24,938 nucleotides of DNA from Clostridia bacterium (lineage in GTDB: Bacteria; Bacillota_A; Clostridia; Oscillospirales; CAG-272): contig JAFTLD010000059.1 in the NCBI GenBank assembly GCA_017452945.1, positions 1-24,938 of the forward strand, given 5' to 3'. Below the pieces are notes generated by a model. It was not told where the DNA came from and did not search any database. It saw only the letters and a program-made list of their open reading frames with translations. A program made the position numbers and the translations under genes. Positions 13,791-22,960 of the stretch are shown here, piece after piece. How positions within the stretch are numbered: the first letter of the stretch is position 1; each line of letters opens with the position of its first letter.

Positions 13791-15072
13791 GGCTCAAACA
13801 CGCGCGGTGCTGATTGGCATTGTGACAAGAGAAGCTGATGCACAAGCAGTGGAATCCGGGCTTGACGAGCTGGAAAGGCTTTTGGACACTGCGGGCGGTG
13901 TTGCTTTTGCGCGTGTGGTGCAAAGCAAGGATACGCCCGATCCCAGAACGCTGATCGGTTCGGGCAAGGTGCAGGAGATCGCAGAGCTTTGTAAGAATAA
14001 CGATATCGATCTGGTTGTGACAGACGAGGATCTCTCACCTGCGCAGATCAGAAATTTAGAGGATGACATTGGCAACGACGTTCGCGTGATCGACCGTTCC
14101 ATGCTCATCCTTGATATTTTCGCGCGTCATGCCGTGACGGGCGAGGGAAAGCTGCAGGTGGAGCTTGCGCAGCTGCGCTATACGGCACCCAGATTGATCG
14201 GTAAGGGAACGCAGCTGTCCCGTCTGGGCGGCGGTATCGGTACGCGCGGTCCGGGTGAATCCAAGCTGGAAAGCGACCGCCGTCATATTCAGCGTCGCAT
14301 TACTGCGCTGGAAGCACAGCTTTCGGAAATGGAAAAAAACCGCATGACCATGCGCGCTTCGCGCGACAAGAGCGGTCTTCCCAAGGTGGCCATCGTGGGA
14401 TACACAAACGCAGGCAAGTCCACGCTGCTCAACCGCATGACCGATGCGGGTATCTTAGCGCAGGATAAGCTGTTTGCCACGCTGGATCCTACTACAAGAA
14501 AATTTGAGCTGCCGGGCGGCGAGAGCATTTTGCTGACCGATACGGTCGGTTTTATCCGCAAGCTGCCCCACCATCTGATCAAGGCCTTCCGCTCCACGCT
14601 GGACGAGGCGGTGTATGCGGATATCTTGGTCATTGTGATCGATGCAAGCGATCCCGAGCATGAGCAACAGTTGGAGGTGACCGAGCAGGTGCTTTGTGAC
14701 CTGGGGGCTGCAGGAAAGCCCACGCTTTACGTGTTCAACAAGTGCGATCTGGTACAGGGCGCGTTGCCCACGGTCAACGGCAGAAACGCGGAGCATCAGG
14801 CGCACATCTCGGCTTTGACGGGACAGGGCTATGAAGAATTTGCCCAAGAGCTGGAGAGCATGATCCACGCGGGCAAGACGCGTGTGACGTTTGTCATTCC
14901 CAACGCAAAGCAAGGCGCTTTGAATACGCTGTACCGTTTTGCGACTGTAGAGGACGTGGAATACGGTGCAGACGCAGTCAAGGTCACGGCCGTGGTGGAT
15001 GCCAAGGTGCGCGGCATGCTGCGCGAATTTGATCCCACCGCATCCGCAAAAAAGCCCGATTGGGAGGAATAA
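13756..15072 (+). CDS. hflX: GTPase HflX, 438 aa
   Basis: HflX is a ribosome-associated GTPase that splits stalled or hibernating 70S ribosomes, especially under stress. The N-terminal HflX domain (about 10-190) includes TLIGSGKV and RLGGGIGTRGPGE (156-168). The G domain has the P-loop GYTNAGKST (215-223), DTVGFI and NKCD, followed by a C-terminal domain. Length is normal. The start at 13756 has a GGAG-rich purine tract upstream and overlaps the NUDIX gene by 35 nt in another frame. The second NUDIX gene begins 32 nt after its stop, so a NUDIX-hflX-NUDIX-yigZ transcription unit is likely, ending at the hairpin near 16263. Confidence 0.96.
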   Translation: MQELQNKEIQNEAQTRAVLIGIVTREADAQAVESGLDELERLLDTAGGVAFARVVQSKDTPDPRTLIGSGKVQEIAELCKNNDIDLVVTDEDLSPAQIRNLEDDIGNDVRVIDRSMLILDIFARHAVTGEGKLQVELAQLRYTAPRLIGKGTQLSRLGGGIGTRGPGESKLESDRRHIQRRITALEAQLSEMEKNRMTMRASRDKSGLPKVAIVGYTNAGKSTLLNRMTDAGILAQDKLFATLDPTTRKFELPGGESILLTDTVGFIRKLPHHLIKAFRSTLDEAVYADILVIVIDASDPEHEQQLEVTEQVLCDLGAAGKPTLYVFNKCDLVQGALPTVNGRNAEHQAHISALTGQGYEEFAQELESMIHAGKTRVTFVIPNAKQGALNTLYRFATVEDVEYGADAVKVTAVVDAKVRGMLREFDPTASAKKPDWEE

Positions 15073-15104
15073 GGCGGAATATCACAACGATTTGTGAGGA
15101 AGAT

Positions 15105-15623
15105 ATGGAAAAAAGAGATCTGTTTGACGCATCGGGCAAAAATCTCGGCACGACCATCGTGCGCGGTGATCCCATGCCCGAGGGCACTTACGTGCTCAGC
15201 GTCAGTATTTTTACGGTCAATGACAAAGGAGAACTTTTGTTGACGTTGCGTGCGCCCGAAAAACCCAATTTCCCGAACATGTGGGAGATCACGGCGGGCG
15301 GTGCGATTGCGGGGGAGAGCGGTATGGAGGCCGCCTTGCGCGAGCTGCGCGAAGAAACAGGGTTGAAGGCCAAGCGCGAGGAGCTGCAGCTGTTGCAGGT
15401 CATCCGTGAGCCCTCGGCCTTTGTCGAGTGCTATTTGTACAGAACCAACATCCCCGCGTCTGCCGTTGTGCTGCAGGATAAGGAAACGGTTGCGGCAAGA
15501 TTTGTGTCGATCAAGCGCTTCGAGGAGCTTTTGCACACCGACAGCATTGCGCAGCCCGTGGCCTTCCGCTACGGGGTGATACGCAAGGATCTGTATTGCG
15601 CGGCAGGGCTTGGCGAGGTGTGA
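15105..15623 (+). CDS. NUDIX hydrolase, 172 aa
   Basis: It carries a complete NUDIX box, GGAIAGE, seven residues, then RELREETGL (about 65-90). The N-terminus MEKRDLFDASGKNLGTT again recalls the IDI/YfcD-like group. It differs in sequence from the NUDIX protein at 13221-13790, so the pair are not a recent duplication. TGAGGAAG precedes the ATG at 15105; the open frame extends 15 codons further up into the hflX end but without a ribosome site. yigZ starts 2 nt after its stop. The substrate cannot be told from the sequence. Confidence 0.88.
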   Translation: MEKRDLFDASGKNLGTTIVRGDPMPEGTYVLSVSIFTVNDKGELLLTLRAPEKPNFPNMWEITAGGAIAGESGMEAALRELREETGLKAKREELQLLQVIREPSAFVECYLYRTNIPASAVVLQDKETVAARFVSIKRFEELLHTDSIAQPVAFRYGVIRKDLYCAAGLGEV

Positions 15624-15625
15624 GT

Positions 15626-16267
15626 ATGGCAAACGAACAGCTTTATATGACGCTGGAAAAAATGGCGTCTGCCGAATTTGAGGAGCGTAATTCACTCTTT
15701 ATCGGCCATGCAGCTCCCATCAAAAACGAGCAGGAGGCTATGGCGTTCGTCAAGCAAAAGCAAAGAGAGTATGCGGATGCCACGCATAACGTTTGGGCGT
15801 ATTTGCTCAACGGTGGGATTGTAGCACGCTATTCGGACGACGGTGAGCCGCAGGGAACCGCGGGCGTTCCCGTGCTGGAATGCATGCGCAAATCGGGGGC
15901 TACGGACATGGTTGTGGTGGTCACCCGTTATTTTGGAGGCATTTTGCTGGGTGCGGGCGGACTTGTGCGTGCGTATTCGCACGCGGCAAGGATCGCGCTG
16001 GATGCGGCGCATATCATTACGTATCATAAATACGGTGAGTACAGCATGAGATGCACCTACTCGGATTATCAGAAATTCAATTTGCTGCTGCCCAAGATGG
16101 GCGCTTTGGTGGATGACGTGGAGTACACCGACAGCGTGACGGTGCGCTTTGCGGTCAAGGATGAGCATAAGGACGCCTTGTGGCGTCGCATCTCGGAGAT
16201 CAGCAACGGCAAATGCGAGCCCGAAAAGACGGGCGAGAGATACGATTACCATGAGATCGGGGAGTGA
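15626..16267 (+). CDS. yigZ: YigZ/IMPACT (UPF0029) family protein, 213 aa
   Basis: This conserved family is related to the regulator IMPACT, but its bacterial role is not settled. Both signatures are present: SDDGEPQGTAGVPVLE and VVVTRYFGGILLGAGGLVRAY. The C-terminal ferredoxin-like region (about 140-205) has the usual RYDYHE-like end. The ATG at 15626 lies 2 nt past the previous stop and 5 nt after AGGTG, so it is coupled to the NUDIX gene. The stop codon lies inside the stem of the terminator that ends the unit. Confidence 0.93.
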   Translation: MANEQLYMTLEKMASAEFEERNSLFIGHAAPIKNEQEAMAFVKQKQREYADATHNVWAYLLNGGIVARYSDDGEPQGTAGVPVLECMRKSGATDMVVVVTRYFGGILLGAGGLVRAYSHAARIALDAAHIITYHKYGEYSMRCTYSDYQKFNLLLPKMGALVDDVEYTDSVTVRFAVKDEHKDALWRRISEISNGKCEPEKTGERYDYHEIGE

Positions 16268-16292
16268 CCGGGCGGTCACTCTTCGATTTTTT
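16263..16292 (+). terminator. Terminator ending the hflX-yigZ unit
   Basis: AGTGACC/GGTCACT (16263-16269 with 16274-16280) with a 4-nt loop is followed by CTTCGATTTTTT. The stop codon of the preceding gene (16265-16267) is part of the stem. The 107 nt beyond it, before the next gene, are A/T-rich with no promoter I can name. Confidence 0.8.
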
Positions 16293-16399
16293 AATATTTC
16301 ATAAACTTTCAAAAAATACTGCAAGAAAAAAAGGAAAATCGCAAAAAAATGCGTATATTATTAATGTAAGAATAAAAATGGGGAAAGTGAGGTAGCATC

Positions 16400-17428
16400 A
16401 TGGTACAAAAAGAGGACAGCTTTGTCAATATTTTTCTGGAAAGAGAAGAGCAATCGCTCTCTCCGTATGCATTCCGCACCTCGCAGACGCGCGGACGCGA
16501 GCGGTATCAGCCCCCCTGTCAGCTGCGCACCGAGTTCCAGCGCGACCGCGATAAGATCACCCATTGCCAATCCTTCCGCCGCTTGATGAATAAGACGCAG
16601 GTGTTTCTGGCACCGGTCGGTGACCACTACCGCACCCGTCTGACGCACACATTGGAAGTCACGCAGATCGCGCGCATTATGGCGCGTGCCTTGCGCCTGA
16701 ACGAGGACTTGACCGAGGCGGCTGCGCTTGGACATGACCTTGGACATACGCCGTTCGGTCATGCAGGCGAGCGTGCGCTGCAAAAATGTTATTCTCCCGA
16801 TTTTTCTCACTACGTGCAAAGTCTGCGCGTGGTAGAGGTGTTGGAAAATGACGGGCAAGGTCTGAATCTGACATGGGAGGTCAGGGACGGCATTCTCAAC
16901 CATTCAGGTTCACTGGATTTTTGCGGTGCAAGCACCCTTGAGGGTGTTTTGGTCAAATATGCCGATAAAATTGCTTACATCAATCACGATATAGACGATG
17001 CCTGCCGTGCAGGAATTCTTTCCCTTGAGGACATTCCCGCGCACCTGCGCGAATGCCTGGGACAGCGGCACAGCCAACGCATCAACACCATGGTTACCTC
17101 GGTCATCCGCGGCTCTGCCGATAAGGATCATATCTGCATGACGCCCGAGGTGCAGGCAGCGACCGATCAGCTGCGCGACTTTTTGTTTGAAAGCGTATAT
17201 CTCAACCCCGTCGCAAAGGGCGAGGAGGGAAAGGCTGAGGAAATGCTGATCAAGCTTTACGAGTATTTCGTGGGGCACCCCGAAAAGCTGCCCGAGTCTT
17301 ACCGCCGCAATCTTGAACGGGAGCCTGTGGAGCGTTGCGTTTGCGATTACGTTGCGGGCATGACCGACAGATACGCGATCCAGCTTTATAACGATCTGTT
17401 CATTCCGCAGGTCTGGAGGGGCAGATAA
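16400..17428 (+). CDS. dgt: Deoxyguanosinetriphosphate triphosphohydrolase-like protein, 342 aa
   Basis: This is an HD-domain phosphohydrolase that cuts dNTPs to deoxynucleoside and triphosphate and helps set nucleotide pools. The metal ligands are visible: His83 in LTHTLEV, His112-Asp113 in GHDLGHTPFGHAGE, and Asp189 in KYADKIAY. The N-terminal RERYQPPCQLRTEFQRDRDKI and FRRLMNKTQVF are typical of the dGTPase-like family. Length fits the shorter Firmicutes form. GTGAGGT precedes the ATG. Its stop codon is immediately followed by the dnaG ATG; the dgt-like/dnaG/rpoD order is common in Clostridia. Exact nucleotide specificity is unknown. Confidence 0.93.
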   Translation: MVQKEDSFVNIFLEREEQSLSPYAFRTSQTRGRERYQPPCQLRTEFQRDRDKITHCQSFRRLMNKTQVFLAPVGDHYRTRLTHTLEVTQIARIMARALRLNEDLTEAAALGHDLGHTPFGHAGERALQKCYSPDFSHYVQSLRVVEVLENDGQGLNLTWEVRDGILNHSGSLDFCGASTLEGVLVKYADKIAYINHDIDDACRAGILSLEDIPAHLRECLGQRHSQRINTMVTSVIRGSADKDHICMTPEVQAATDQLRDFLFESVYLNPVAKGEEGKAEEMLIKLYEYFVGHPEKLPESYRRNLEREPVERCVCDYVAGMTDRYAIQLYNDLFIPQVWRGR

Positions 17429-19195
17429 ATGAGGATCCCAAAGGAAGTTGTGGAGGAGGTACGCCACCGCACGGATATTGTGGAGCTGATCGGCAGTTAC
17501 GTCACGCTCAAGCGTGCGGGCTCCAATTACGGTGGGCTTTGTCCCTTCCACAGCGAAAAAACACCGTCCTTTACGGTGTTTCCGGACAGCGAAAGCTTTT
17601 ATTGCTTTGGCTGCGGCGCGGGCGGTGACGCCATCACCTTCGTCATGAAAAACGACAATCTGGATTACCCCTCGGCAGTCGAGGTGCTTGCCGGACGCGC
17701 GGGGATTCAGATCGTCAGAGAGCAGGAGCAGAACACGGGCGGACTTACGCGCAAGCGCGTGCACGACATGAACCGTGATGCCGCCAAGTTCTTTCATCAG
17801 TGCTTGCTCGCTCCCATCGGTGCAGAGGGCTTGAAGTATCTGACCGAAAAGCGCGGATTGAGCATGGCTCTTATCAAGCATTTCGGCCTGGGGTTTGCCC
17901 CCGGATCATTCAATGCTCTGACCGATTATATGCACAAAAAGGGCTATACCGACGGGGAACTGGCGCAGGGCTTTCTCTGCGGCATCAGCCAAAAGAACGG
18001 AAGAGCCTACGACTATTTCCGTAATCGCGTGATGTTTCCCATTATAGATACGGCAGGCAACGTGATCGCTTTCGGCGGCCGCGTTATGGACGACTCCAAG
18101 CCCAAGTATCTCAATTCGTCCGATACTCCCGCGTTCCAAAAGCGCAAGAATTTGTTTGCGCTCAATTTTGCCAAGAATTATTGTTCCGAGCGTCTGATCC
18201 TTTGCGAAGGGTATATGGACGTGATCTCGCTGCATGCCTACGGCTTCGAAAACGCCGTGGCAACGCTGGGTACCGCCATCACACCCGAGCAAGCAAGGCT
18301 GATGACAAAGTATACAAAGCAGGTGGTCATTTGCTACGATGCCGACGAGGCAGGGCAACGTGCTGCCGTCAAGGCCATGGACGTGCTTGGACAGGTTGGC
18401 ATGGACGTACGCGTGTTGCACGTCAACGATGCCAAGGATCCCGACGAATACTTGCGTAAATTCGGAAACGGGCGTTTCCGTCGACTCATCGAGGGCAGCC
18501 GCACCGAATTTTCGTATAAGTCCGAAAAGATCTTTGCAAAATACAGCATGGAGATCCCCGAGGAGCGCATCAAGGCCTCCGAGGAGCTGTGTGAGCTGAT
18601 CTCGCAATCTCCGTCTAAGGTTGAACGAGAGATCTATGCGTCCATGGTTGCGGACAAGCTGGGCATCAGCGTCGACAGCCTGAAAAACGACGTAGAACGC
18701 GCCATCCATAAAAGGATCAAGGCCATGAAGCAAAAGCAAAGCAAGGAGGCAGGACTTTCCGCCAAGGGGTACGGTGACCGCGTCAATCCCGACGCGGCCA
18801 AAAACGTGCAGGCGGTTGCTGCAGAGGAAGCCATTCTCGGGCTTTTGATGATGTATCCCGAGCACAGAAAGCAGATCACCTCGGGAGATATCGCACTTTG
18901 CGAAGACGATTTCTTCTCGGCACTTGGCAAGCGTGCTTTTTCCTGCATCATGAGATTGGACAGGGAAGAGGGCGGTTTCTCGTACGCGCTGATGGGCGCG
19001 GAATTTTCTCCGGATGAGATGGGCAGGCTGCAGAGCATGATGCAAAGACGGCGCGCCCTTGCCGAAAACGGCATACCGGTGCTGCGCGCCAGCGTGCAAA
19101 CGCTGATAGATCAAAAGAAAAAAAGCGATGCAAAGGCTTCGGGCGATACGGTCGATGCGATCAAGCAGCTGCTGGATGCGAAAAAGAAAAAATAA
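17429..19195 (+). CDS. dnaG: DNA primase DnaG, 588 aa
   Basis: DnaG makes RNA primers for replication. The N-terminal zinc-binding domain has Cys38, His41, Cys59 and Cys62 (CPFH and CFGC). The catalytic core holds FGGRVMDDSKPKYLNS and a TOPRIM fold with Glu260 in CEGYMDV and Asp304/Asp306 in CYDADEAG. A C-terminal helicase-binding domain follows (about 435-588), ending in a lysine-rich tail. GGAGGG precedes the ATG, which abuts the stop of the dGTPase-like gene with no gap. rpoD begins 45 nt later, completing the macromolecular-synthesis cluster. Confidence 0.97.
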   Translation: MRIPKEVVEEVRHRTDIVELIGSYVTLKRAGSNYGGLCPFHSEKTPSFTVFPDSESFYCFGCGAGGDAITFVMKNDNLDYPSAVEVLAGRAGIQIVREQEQNTGGLTRKRVHDMNRDAAKFFHQCLLAPIGAEGLKYLTEKRGLSMALIKHFGLGFAPGSFNALTDYMHKKGYTDGELAQGFLCGISQKNGRAYDYFRNRVMFPIIDTAGNVIAFGGRVMDDSKPKYLNSSDTPAFQKRKNLFALNFAKNYCSERLILCEGYMDVISLHAYGFENAVATLGTAITPEQARLMTKYTKQVVICYDADEAGQRAAVKAMDVLGQVGMDVRVLHVNDAKDPDEYLRKFGNGRFRRLIEGSRTEFSYKSEKIFAKYSMEIPEERIKASEELCELISQSPSKVEREIYASMVADKLGISVDSLKNDVERAIHKRIKAMKQKQSKEAGLSAKGYGDRVNPDAAKNVQAVAAEEAILGLLMMYPEHRKQITSGDIALCEDDFFSALGKRAFSCIMRLDREEGGFSYALMGAEFSPDEMGRLQSMMQRRRALAENGIPVLRASVQTLIDQKKKSDAKASGDTVDAIKQLLDAKKKK

Positions 19196-19240
19196 ATAAT
19201 ATATAAATTATCCAAAACGTGAAAGGAACCCTGAAAAACT

Positions 19241-20359
19241 ATGACTGATACCACTATTGTAAACGGTGAGCACGAAGAAAAAAAGCTCACAATGGATGAA
19301 CTGATTGCCAAAGGAAAGAAAGGCAATCTTTCCAACGAGGATCTGGATGATGCGTTGGAAGAGATGGATTATGATCTTGACAGTATTGATAAGCTTTACG
19401 AAACTCTTGAAGATAACGGCATCCCGATCGGTGACGACATTTCTTCTGCTGAAATGGATGAGATCGAGAGTGAGGTCGAAAAGTTCAGCGACGGTGAGAA
19501 TATGGAGAGATTGCTGGGGCAAGAGGGCTTGGCAATCGATGACCCTGTTCGTCTGTATCTCAAGGAGATCGGCCGCGTGCCGCTGCTGACCGCAGAAAAA
19601 GAGCGCGAACTGGCTGAGAGAATGGCAGCAGGGGATGAGGATGCCAAGATGGAGCTGGTGGAGGCCAACCTGCGTCTTGTCGTCAGTATCGCAAAGAGAT
19701 ACGTGGGCAGAGGCATGTTCTTCCTTGACTTGATCCAGGAGGGTAACCTCGGCTTGATGAAGGCGGTGGACAAGTTCGATTACACCAAGGGGTATAAGTT
19801 CTCTACGTATGCAACATGGTGGATCAGACAGGCCATCACCCGCGCTATTGCAGATCAGGCAAGAACGATTCGTATCCCTGTTCATATGGTGGAAACCATT
19901 CACAAGGTTTCCAGATATTCCAGACAGATGCTGCAAGAGCTGGGCAGAGAAGCGACCGCTGAGGAAATCGGTGAAAAGATGGGCATGAGTGCGGATAAGG
20001 TTCGCGAGATCCTTAAGATCGCGCAGGATCCCGTATCTCTTGAAACCCCTATCGGTGAGGAAGAGGACAGCCATCTTGGCGACTTTATTCCCGATGAAGA
20101 TACTCCCGCTCCCTCCGAGGCTGCTTCTGCAACCATTCTGCGTGAGGTTATTGAGCGTGAGCTTCATACGCTTACTCCCAGAGAAGAACACGTCATCAAG
20201 CTGCGTTTCGGCCTTTACGATGGCAGAACCAGAACGCTTGAGGAAGTCGGACAGGAGTTCGAAATCACCAGAGAACGTATCCGTCAGATTGAGGCAAAAG
20301 CGCTGCGTAAGCTGCGTCATCCCAGCCGTGCACGCCATCTCAAGGGCTTTTTGGACTGA
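19241..20359 (+). CDS. rpoD: RNA polymerase primary sigma factor RpoD/SigA, 372 aa
   Basis: This is the housekeeping sigma factor, consistent with the consensus promoters found across the window. A short region 1.1 (about 15-80, acidic) precedes region 1.2 ([12 protein letters not shown]), region 2 ([31 protein letters not shown] in parts, then [19 protein letters not shown] for -10 recognition), region 3, and region 4 with the helix-turn-helix [20 protein letters not shown] for -35 recognition. AAAGGAA lies about 13 nt before the ATG, a slightly long spacing. It probably shares a transcript with dnaG. Confidence 0.97.
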   Translation: MTDTTIVNGEHEEKKLTMDELIAKGKKGNLSNEDLDDALEEMDYDLDSIDKLYETLEDNGIPIGDDISSAEMDEIESEVEKFSDGENMERLLGQEGLAIDDPVRLYLKEIGRVPLLTAEKERELAERMAAGDEDAKMELVEANLRLVVSIAKRYVGRGMFFLDLIQEGNLGLMKAVDKFDYTKGYKFSTYATWWIRQAITRAIADQARTIRIPVHMVETIHKVSRYSRQMLQELGREATAEEIGEKMGMSADKVREILKIAQDPVSLETPIGEEEDSHLGDFIPDEDTPAPSEAASATILREVIERELHTLTPREEHVIKLRFGLYDGRTRTLEEVGQEFEITRERIRQIEAKALRKLRHPSRARHLKGFLD

Positions 20360-20560
20360 TTTATTGTAAAAATTTTGTGAATTGTCAGGCCCTGATATGC
20401 ACCGATCAGGGTGCAAAAAAGGCCGTAAGACCGAATTTTCTCGGCAATAGTTTACAAAGAAAGTGAAATGGATTTGTGATAAATGACGGGGATTTTCAGC
20501 GCTCGGAAATCCGGGGCGCAAAAGGTCAAAAAAGGTTTACAATCTCAGCCAAAATTATCC
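20360..20560. other. Intergenic region after rpoD
   Basis: It holds CCCTGAT/ATCAGGG (7 bp) overlapping an alternative GCACC/GGTGC stem around 20390-20415, but this is followed by A residues, not T, on the plus strand, so it is not a standard intrinsic terminator for rpoD. I see no gene. The remainder is AT-rich up to the promoter at 20561. Confidence 0.4.
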
Positions 20561-20589
20561 TTGACATTGGGATATTTTTAGTGTAAAAT
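20561..20589 (+). promoter_or_regulatory. Strong SigA promoter of the solute-binding-like lipoprotein
   Basis: TTGACA (20561-20566) and TAAAAT (20584-20589) are 17 bp apart, one mismatch from consensus. The leader of about 70 nt contains a small CTTTGC/GCAAAG hairpin and ends in a perfect AAGGAGG, 7 nt before the ATG at 20668. Confidence 0.88.
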
Positions 20590-20667
20590 ATAATAGTATG
20601 AAATAATATGCCGACGCTTTGCTTTGGCGCAAAGAGAAGGCGGTACGATTTGTAAGGAGGAATTCCA

Positions 20668-22905
20668 ATGAGAACCAGATTTATCTGTCTGACGCTGTGC
20701 ATGCTGATGCTGCTGAGTGTGCTCCTGACCGGTTGTAATCAGGACAAGGACGTAGCAGACGTTGAGCAGATCTCGGGTATTACGCTGACTATGTGGGTGA
20801 TTTCCGATAAGGAAGTTGCCAATACCGATGCCGAGATGGCAGAGCTTAAGGCTGAGCTTCTCGAAAAGCATGGCCAGGGTGCAGCTTACGATCAGGCTGT
20901 TGCCGAGGCTGAGGCTACCAGAGCCGCTTACGAGGAGGTAGAGGCCGAGATCACCAAGATCACCAAGTCCAAGTTCAAGGTAAACCTTGATCTGTACTTC
21001 TATACCGAAGAACAGTATTACGGTGAGCAGGAGTTTGACCGCGAGGAATATGAGGATCTCAAGATGAACGCAACCGATGAAGAGGTTGAGGCTTATCTGA
21101 AGAAGTGCGGCAAGCTGATCTATACCAATATTCAGAATGAAGAGTATCAGGCACTCAAGGAAAAGGCTGCCAAGGCACTCAAGAAGTATCTGAAGGATGC
21201 AAAGGCAGAGGGACGTGTGGATACCGACAAGCTCAGAGAGGAATTCTACGCAAAGAATCCTCAGTATGCTGAGTTTGCTAACGTTTCCGACGATGAAGAG
21301 GAAGAGACCGAGATCGTCGAAGAGGTAACCTCCTACAACGAGTATGAGATCGCTGAGATCGTTTACCCCGAGCTGGAGAAGCATCAGATTGATATCATTT
21401 ATCTCTCCGGCTTTGACCGCTATAACGAATTTATCAACAATGAGTGGGTTCAGCCCCTGGACGAGGAGATCTCCGGTGCTTCCAGAAAGCTGACCGACTA
21501 CATCTCCGCAACGCTTTTGGGCGGTGTACAGATTGAGGGTTCTACTTATGCAATCCCCAATAACGTTTCCATTGGCGAGTATACCTACCTGACCATTGAT
21601 AAGGAACTGTTTGATAAGTATTACTACAACATCACCGATATCGAGGACGTTCTGGATTGCAGATACTTCCTGGCAGATATCGTGAAGTATGAAGAAGGCG
21701 TGCTTCCCTTGGATGCAACCTATGAGGAATGCATGAGCATGCTGGTTTGGTACTGGTCCATGACGTATGAGGAGCAGGAAAAGACCGAGGAAGATGAAGA
21801 CGTCGACATCGGTGACATCGGTGACTCCGAAGGTGATAAGGAAGAAGAGCCTGCTGTTCTGTACGACTACTATTACGACAAGGAGGGCGATCAGTTCTCC
21901 ATGTTCGGTACCGTATACGGATCCGCTGCAAACCGTAACCGCGGTAGCATCCGCCTGCAGTTCAGCAATCTGTTTACCAAGACCGACTATTTGAATATTC
22001 TTCGTGAACTGATGACCTTCAAGTTTGAGGGTTACTTCGGTGAAGCTGCTGAAGGTCAGACCGTTGCGGTCGATTTCGTAAAGGGCAATTCTGATATCAA
22101 GAAGGCCATGGAAAAGGACGGTTACTTCACTGCTGAAAATGGCAGAAAGTACTATGCTGTGATTGCAGAGTATCCTGAAGCAACCGAGAATGAACTGTAT
22201 GGCAACATGTTTGCTGTCAGCGCATATTCTCACTTTGCTGTGGGCAGATCCATGGATATCATTACCTATCTGAATACCAACTCCACCATTCGTAACCTGC
22301 TTCAGTACGGTATCGAAGGCAAGAACTATGAGCTCAGCGAGCCCAGCGAGGGTGAAGTTCTGACCATACTCAACGATTCTTACCAAATGTCTATCGAAAA
22401 GACCGGTAACGTATTCATGGCACATCCCGGTGAAGGCAAGAGAGCAGATGCATGGGAAGGCGCAAGAGAGCAGAACAACGAATCTCTGATCGACCCGCTG
22501 CTTGGCTTTGATTTCAATACGGTTCTGGACGGTGATGAGACCGGTCTGGATATCGACCCCAAGTATTCCGATGCGAAGGCTAAGGACGATCCCGACTATC
22601 AGCCTAAGGGTTTGATCGATAAGATGACTGTAAAGAGCGCAGATATCCAGGCAAGACTGGATGCGTGCACCAATATCAATGAGCTCAACGAGCTGATCGA
22701 GGCGCTCAAAGAGGAACTGAAGGAGTCCACCAAGGATAATGCATGGATCAAGAAGGCAAACAACCCTGCGTATGATCCTGATGCAGCAACGGCAACGCTT
22801 GAGGATGAGGACGCTTCCAACGACGACTTCTCCAAGGGGCATTCTCCTTACACCATTTACGTAAACTGGCTGACTGAGTACGGCTACGACGTTGCAGCGC
22901 AGTAA
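20668..22905 (+). CDS. Large solute-binding-like lipoprotein, 745 aa, without transporter partners
   Basis: It has a signal peptide with lipobox LTGC (Cys23). The start of the mature part, ITLTMWVISDKEVAN, is typical of ABC-transporter family 1 sugar-binding proteins, as are DIIYLSGFDRYNEFINNEWVQPLDE and YAIPNNVSIGEYTYLTIDKELFDKYY. It is much longer than usual for that family (about 400-550). Extra material includes a charged helical segment (about 45-205), an acidic low-complexity loop (about 367-397), and a charged C-terminal extension with a helical stretch near 650-690. No permease or ATPase gene is adjacent, so the substrate and even a transport role are uncertain. The promoter, a perfect ribosome site and codon use resembling that of rpmE suggest high expression. 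A terminator follows. Confidence 0.75.
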   Translation: MRTRFICLTLCMLMLLSVLLTGCNQDKDVADVEQISGITLTMWVISDKEVANTDAEMAELKAELLEKHGQGAAYDQAVAEAEATRAAYEEVEAEITKITKSKFKVNLDLYFYTEEQYYGEQEFDREEYEDLKMNATDEEVEAYLKKCGKLIYTNIQNEEYQALKEKAAKALKKYLKDAKAEGRVDTDKLREEFYAKNPQYAEFANVSDDEEEETEIVEEVTSYNEYEIAEIVYPELEKHQIDIIYLSGFDRYNEFINNEWVQPLDEEISGASRKLTDYISATLLGGVQIEGSTYAIPNNVSIGEYTYLTIDKELFDKYYYNITDIEDVLDCRYFLADIVKYEEGVLPLDATYEECMSMLVWYWSMTYEEQEKTEEDEDVDIGDIGDSEGDKEEEPAVLYDYYYDKEGDQFSMFGTVYGSAANRNRGSIRLQFSNLFTKTDYLNILRELMTFKFEGYFGEAAEGQTVAVDFVKGNSDIKKAMEKDGYFTAENGRKYYAVIAEYPEATENELYGNMFAVSAYSHFAVGRSMDIITYLNTNSTIRNLLQYGIEGKNYELSEPSEGEVLTILNDSYQMSIEKTGNVFMAHPGEGKRADAWEGAREQNNESLIDPLLGFDFNTVLDGDETGLDIDPKYSDAKAKDDPDYQPKGLIDKMTVKSADIQARLDACTNINELNELIEALKEELKESTKDNAWIKKANNPAYDPDAATATLEDEDASNDDFSKGHSPYTIYVNWLTEYGYDVAAQ

Positions 22906-22919
22906 GAATTAAAAACTAT

Positions 22920-22950
22920 GGGCTGTTGCAAGCGCAACAGCCCTCTTTTT
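22920..22950 (+). terminator. Terminator after the solute-binding-like lipoprotein
   Basis: A perfect 10-bp stem (22920-22929 with 22934-22943, GGGCTGTTGC and its complement), an AAGC loop and then TCTTTTT. The next ribosome site follows within 5 nt, so the HAD gene may be fed by read-through. Confidence 0.93.
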
Positions 22951-22960
22951 CGGAGATGTT

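Noticed and set aside
17906..19114. Long antisense frame opposite dnaG
   Set aside because: dnaG is unmistakable on the plus strand; the antisense frame is a codon-bias artefact.
20380..20420. Terminator of rpoD
   Set aside because: The hairpin is followed by A residues, not T, on the coding strand, so it does not fit an intrinsic terminator.
20578..22842. Very long open frame antisense to the solute-binding-like lipoprotein
   Set aside because: It is hydrophobic, lacks a ribosome site, covers the promoter and leader of the sense gene, and follows from the sense gene's codon use (GAG/AAG-rich codons give few antisense stops). The sense frame has signal peptide, motifs and ribosome site.
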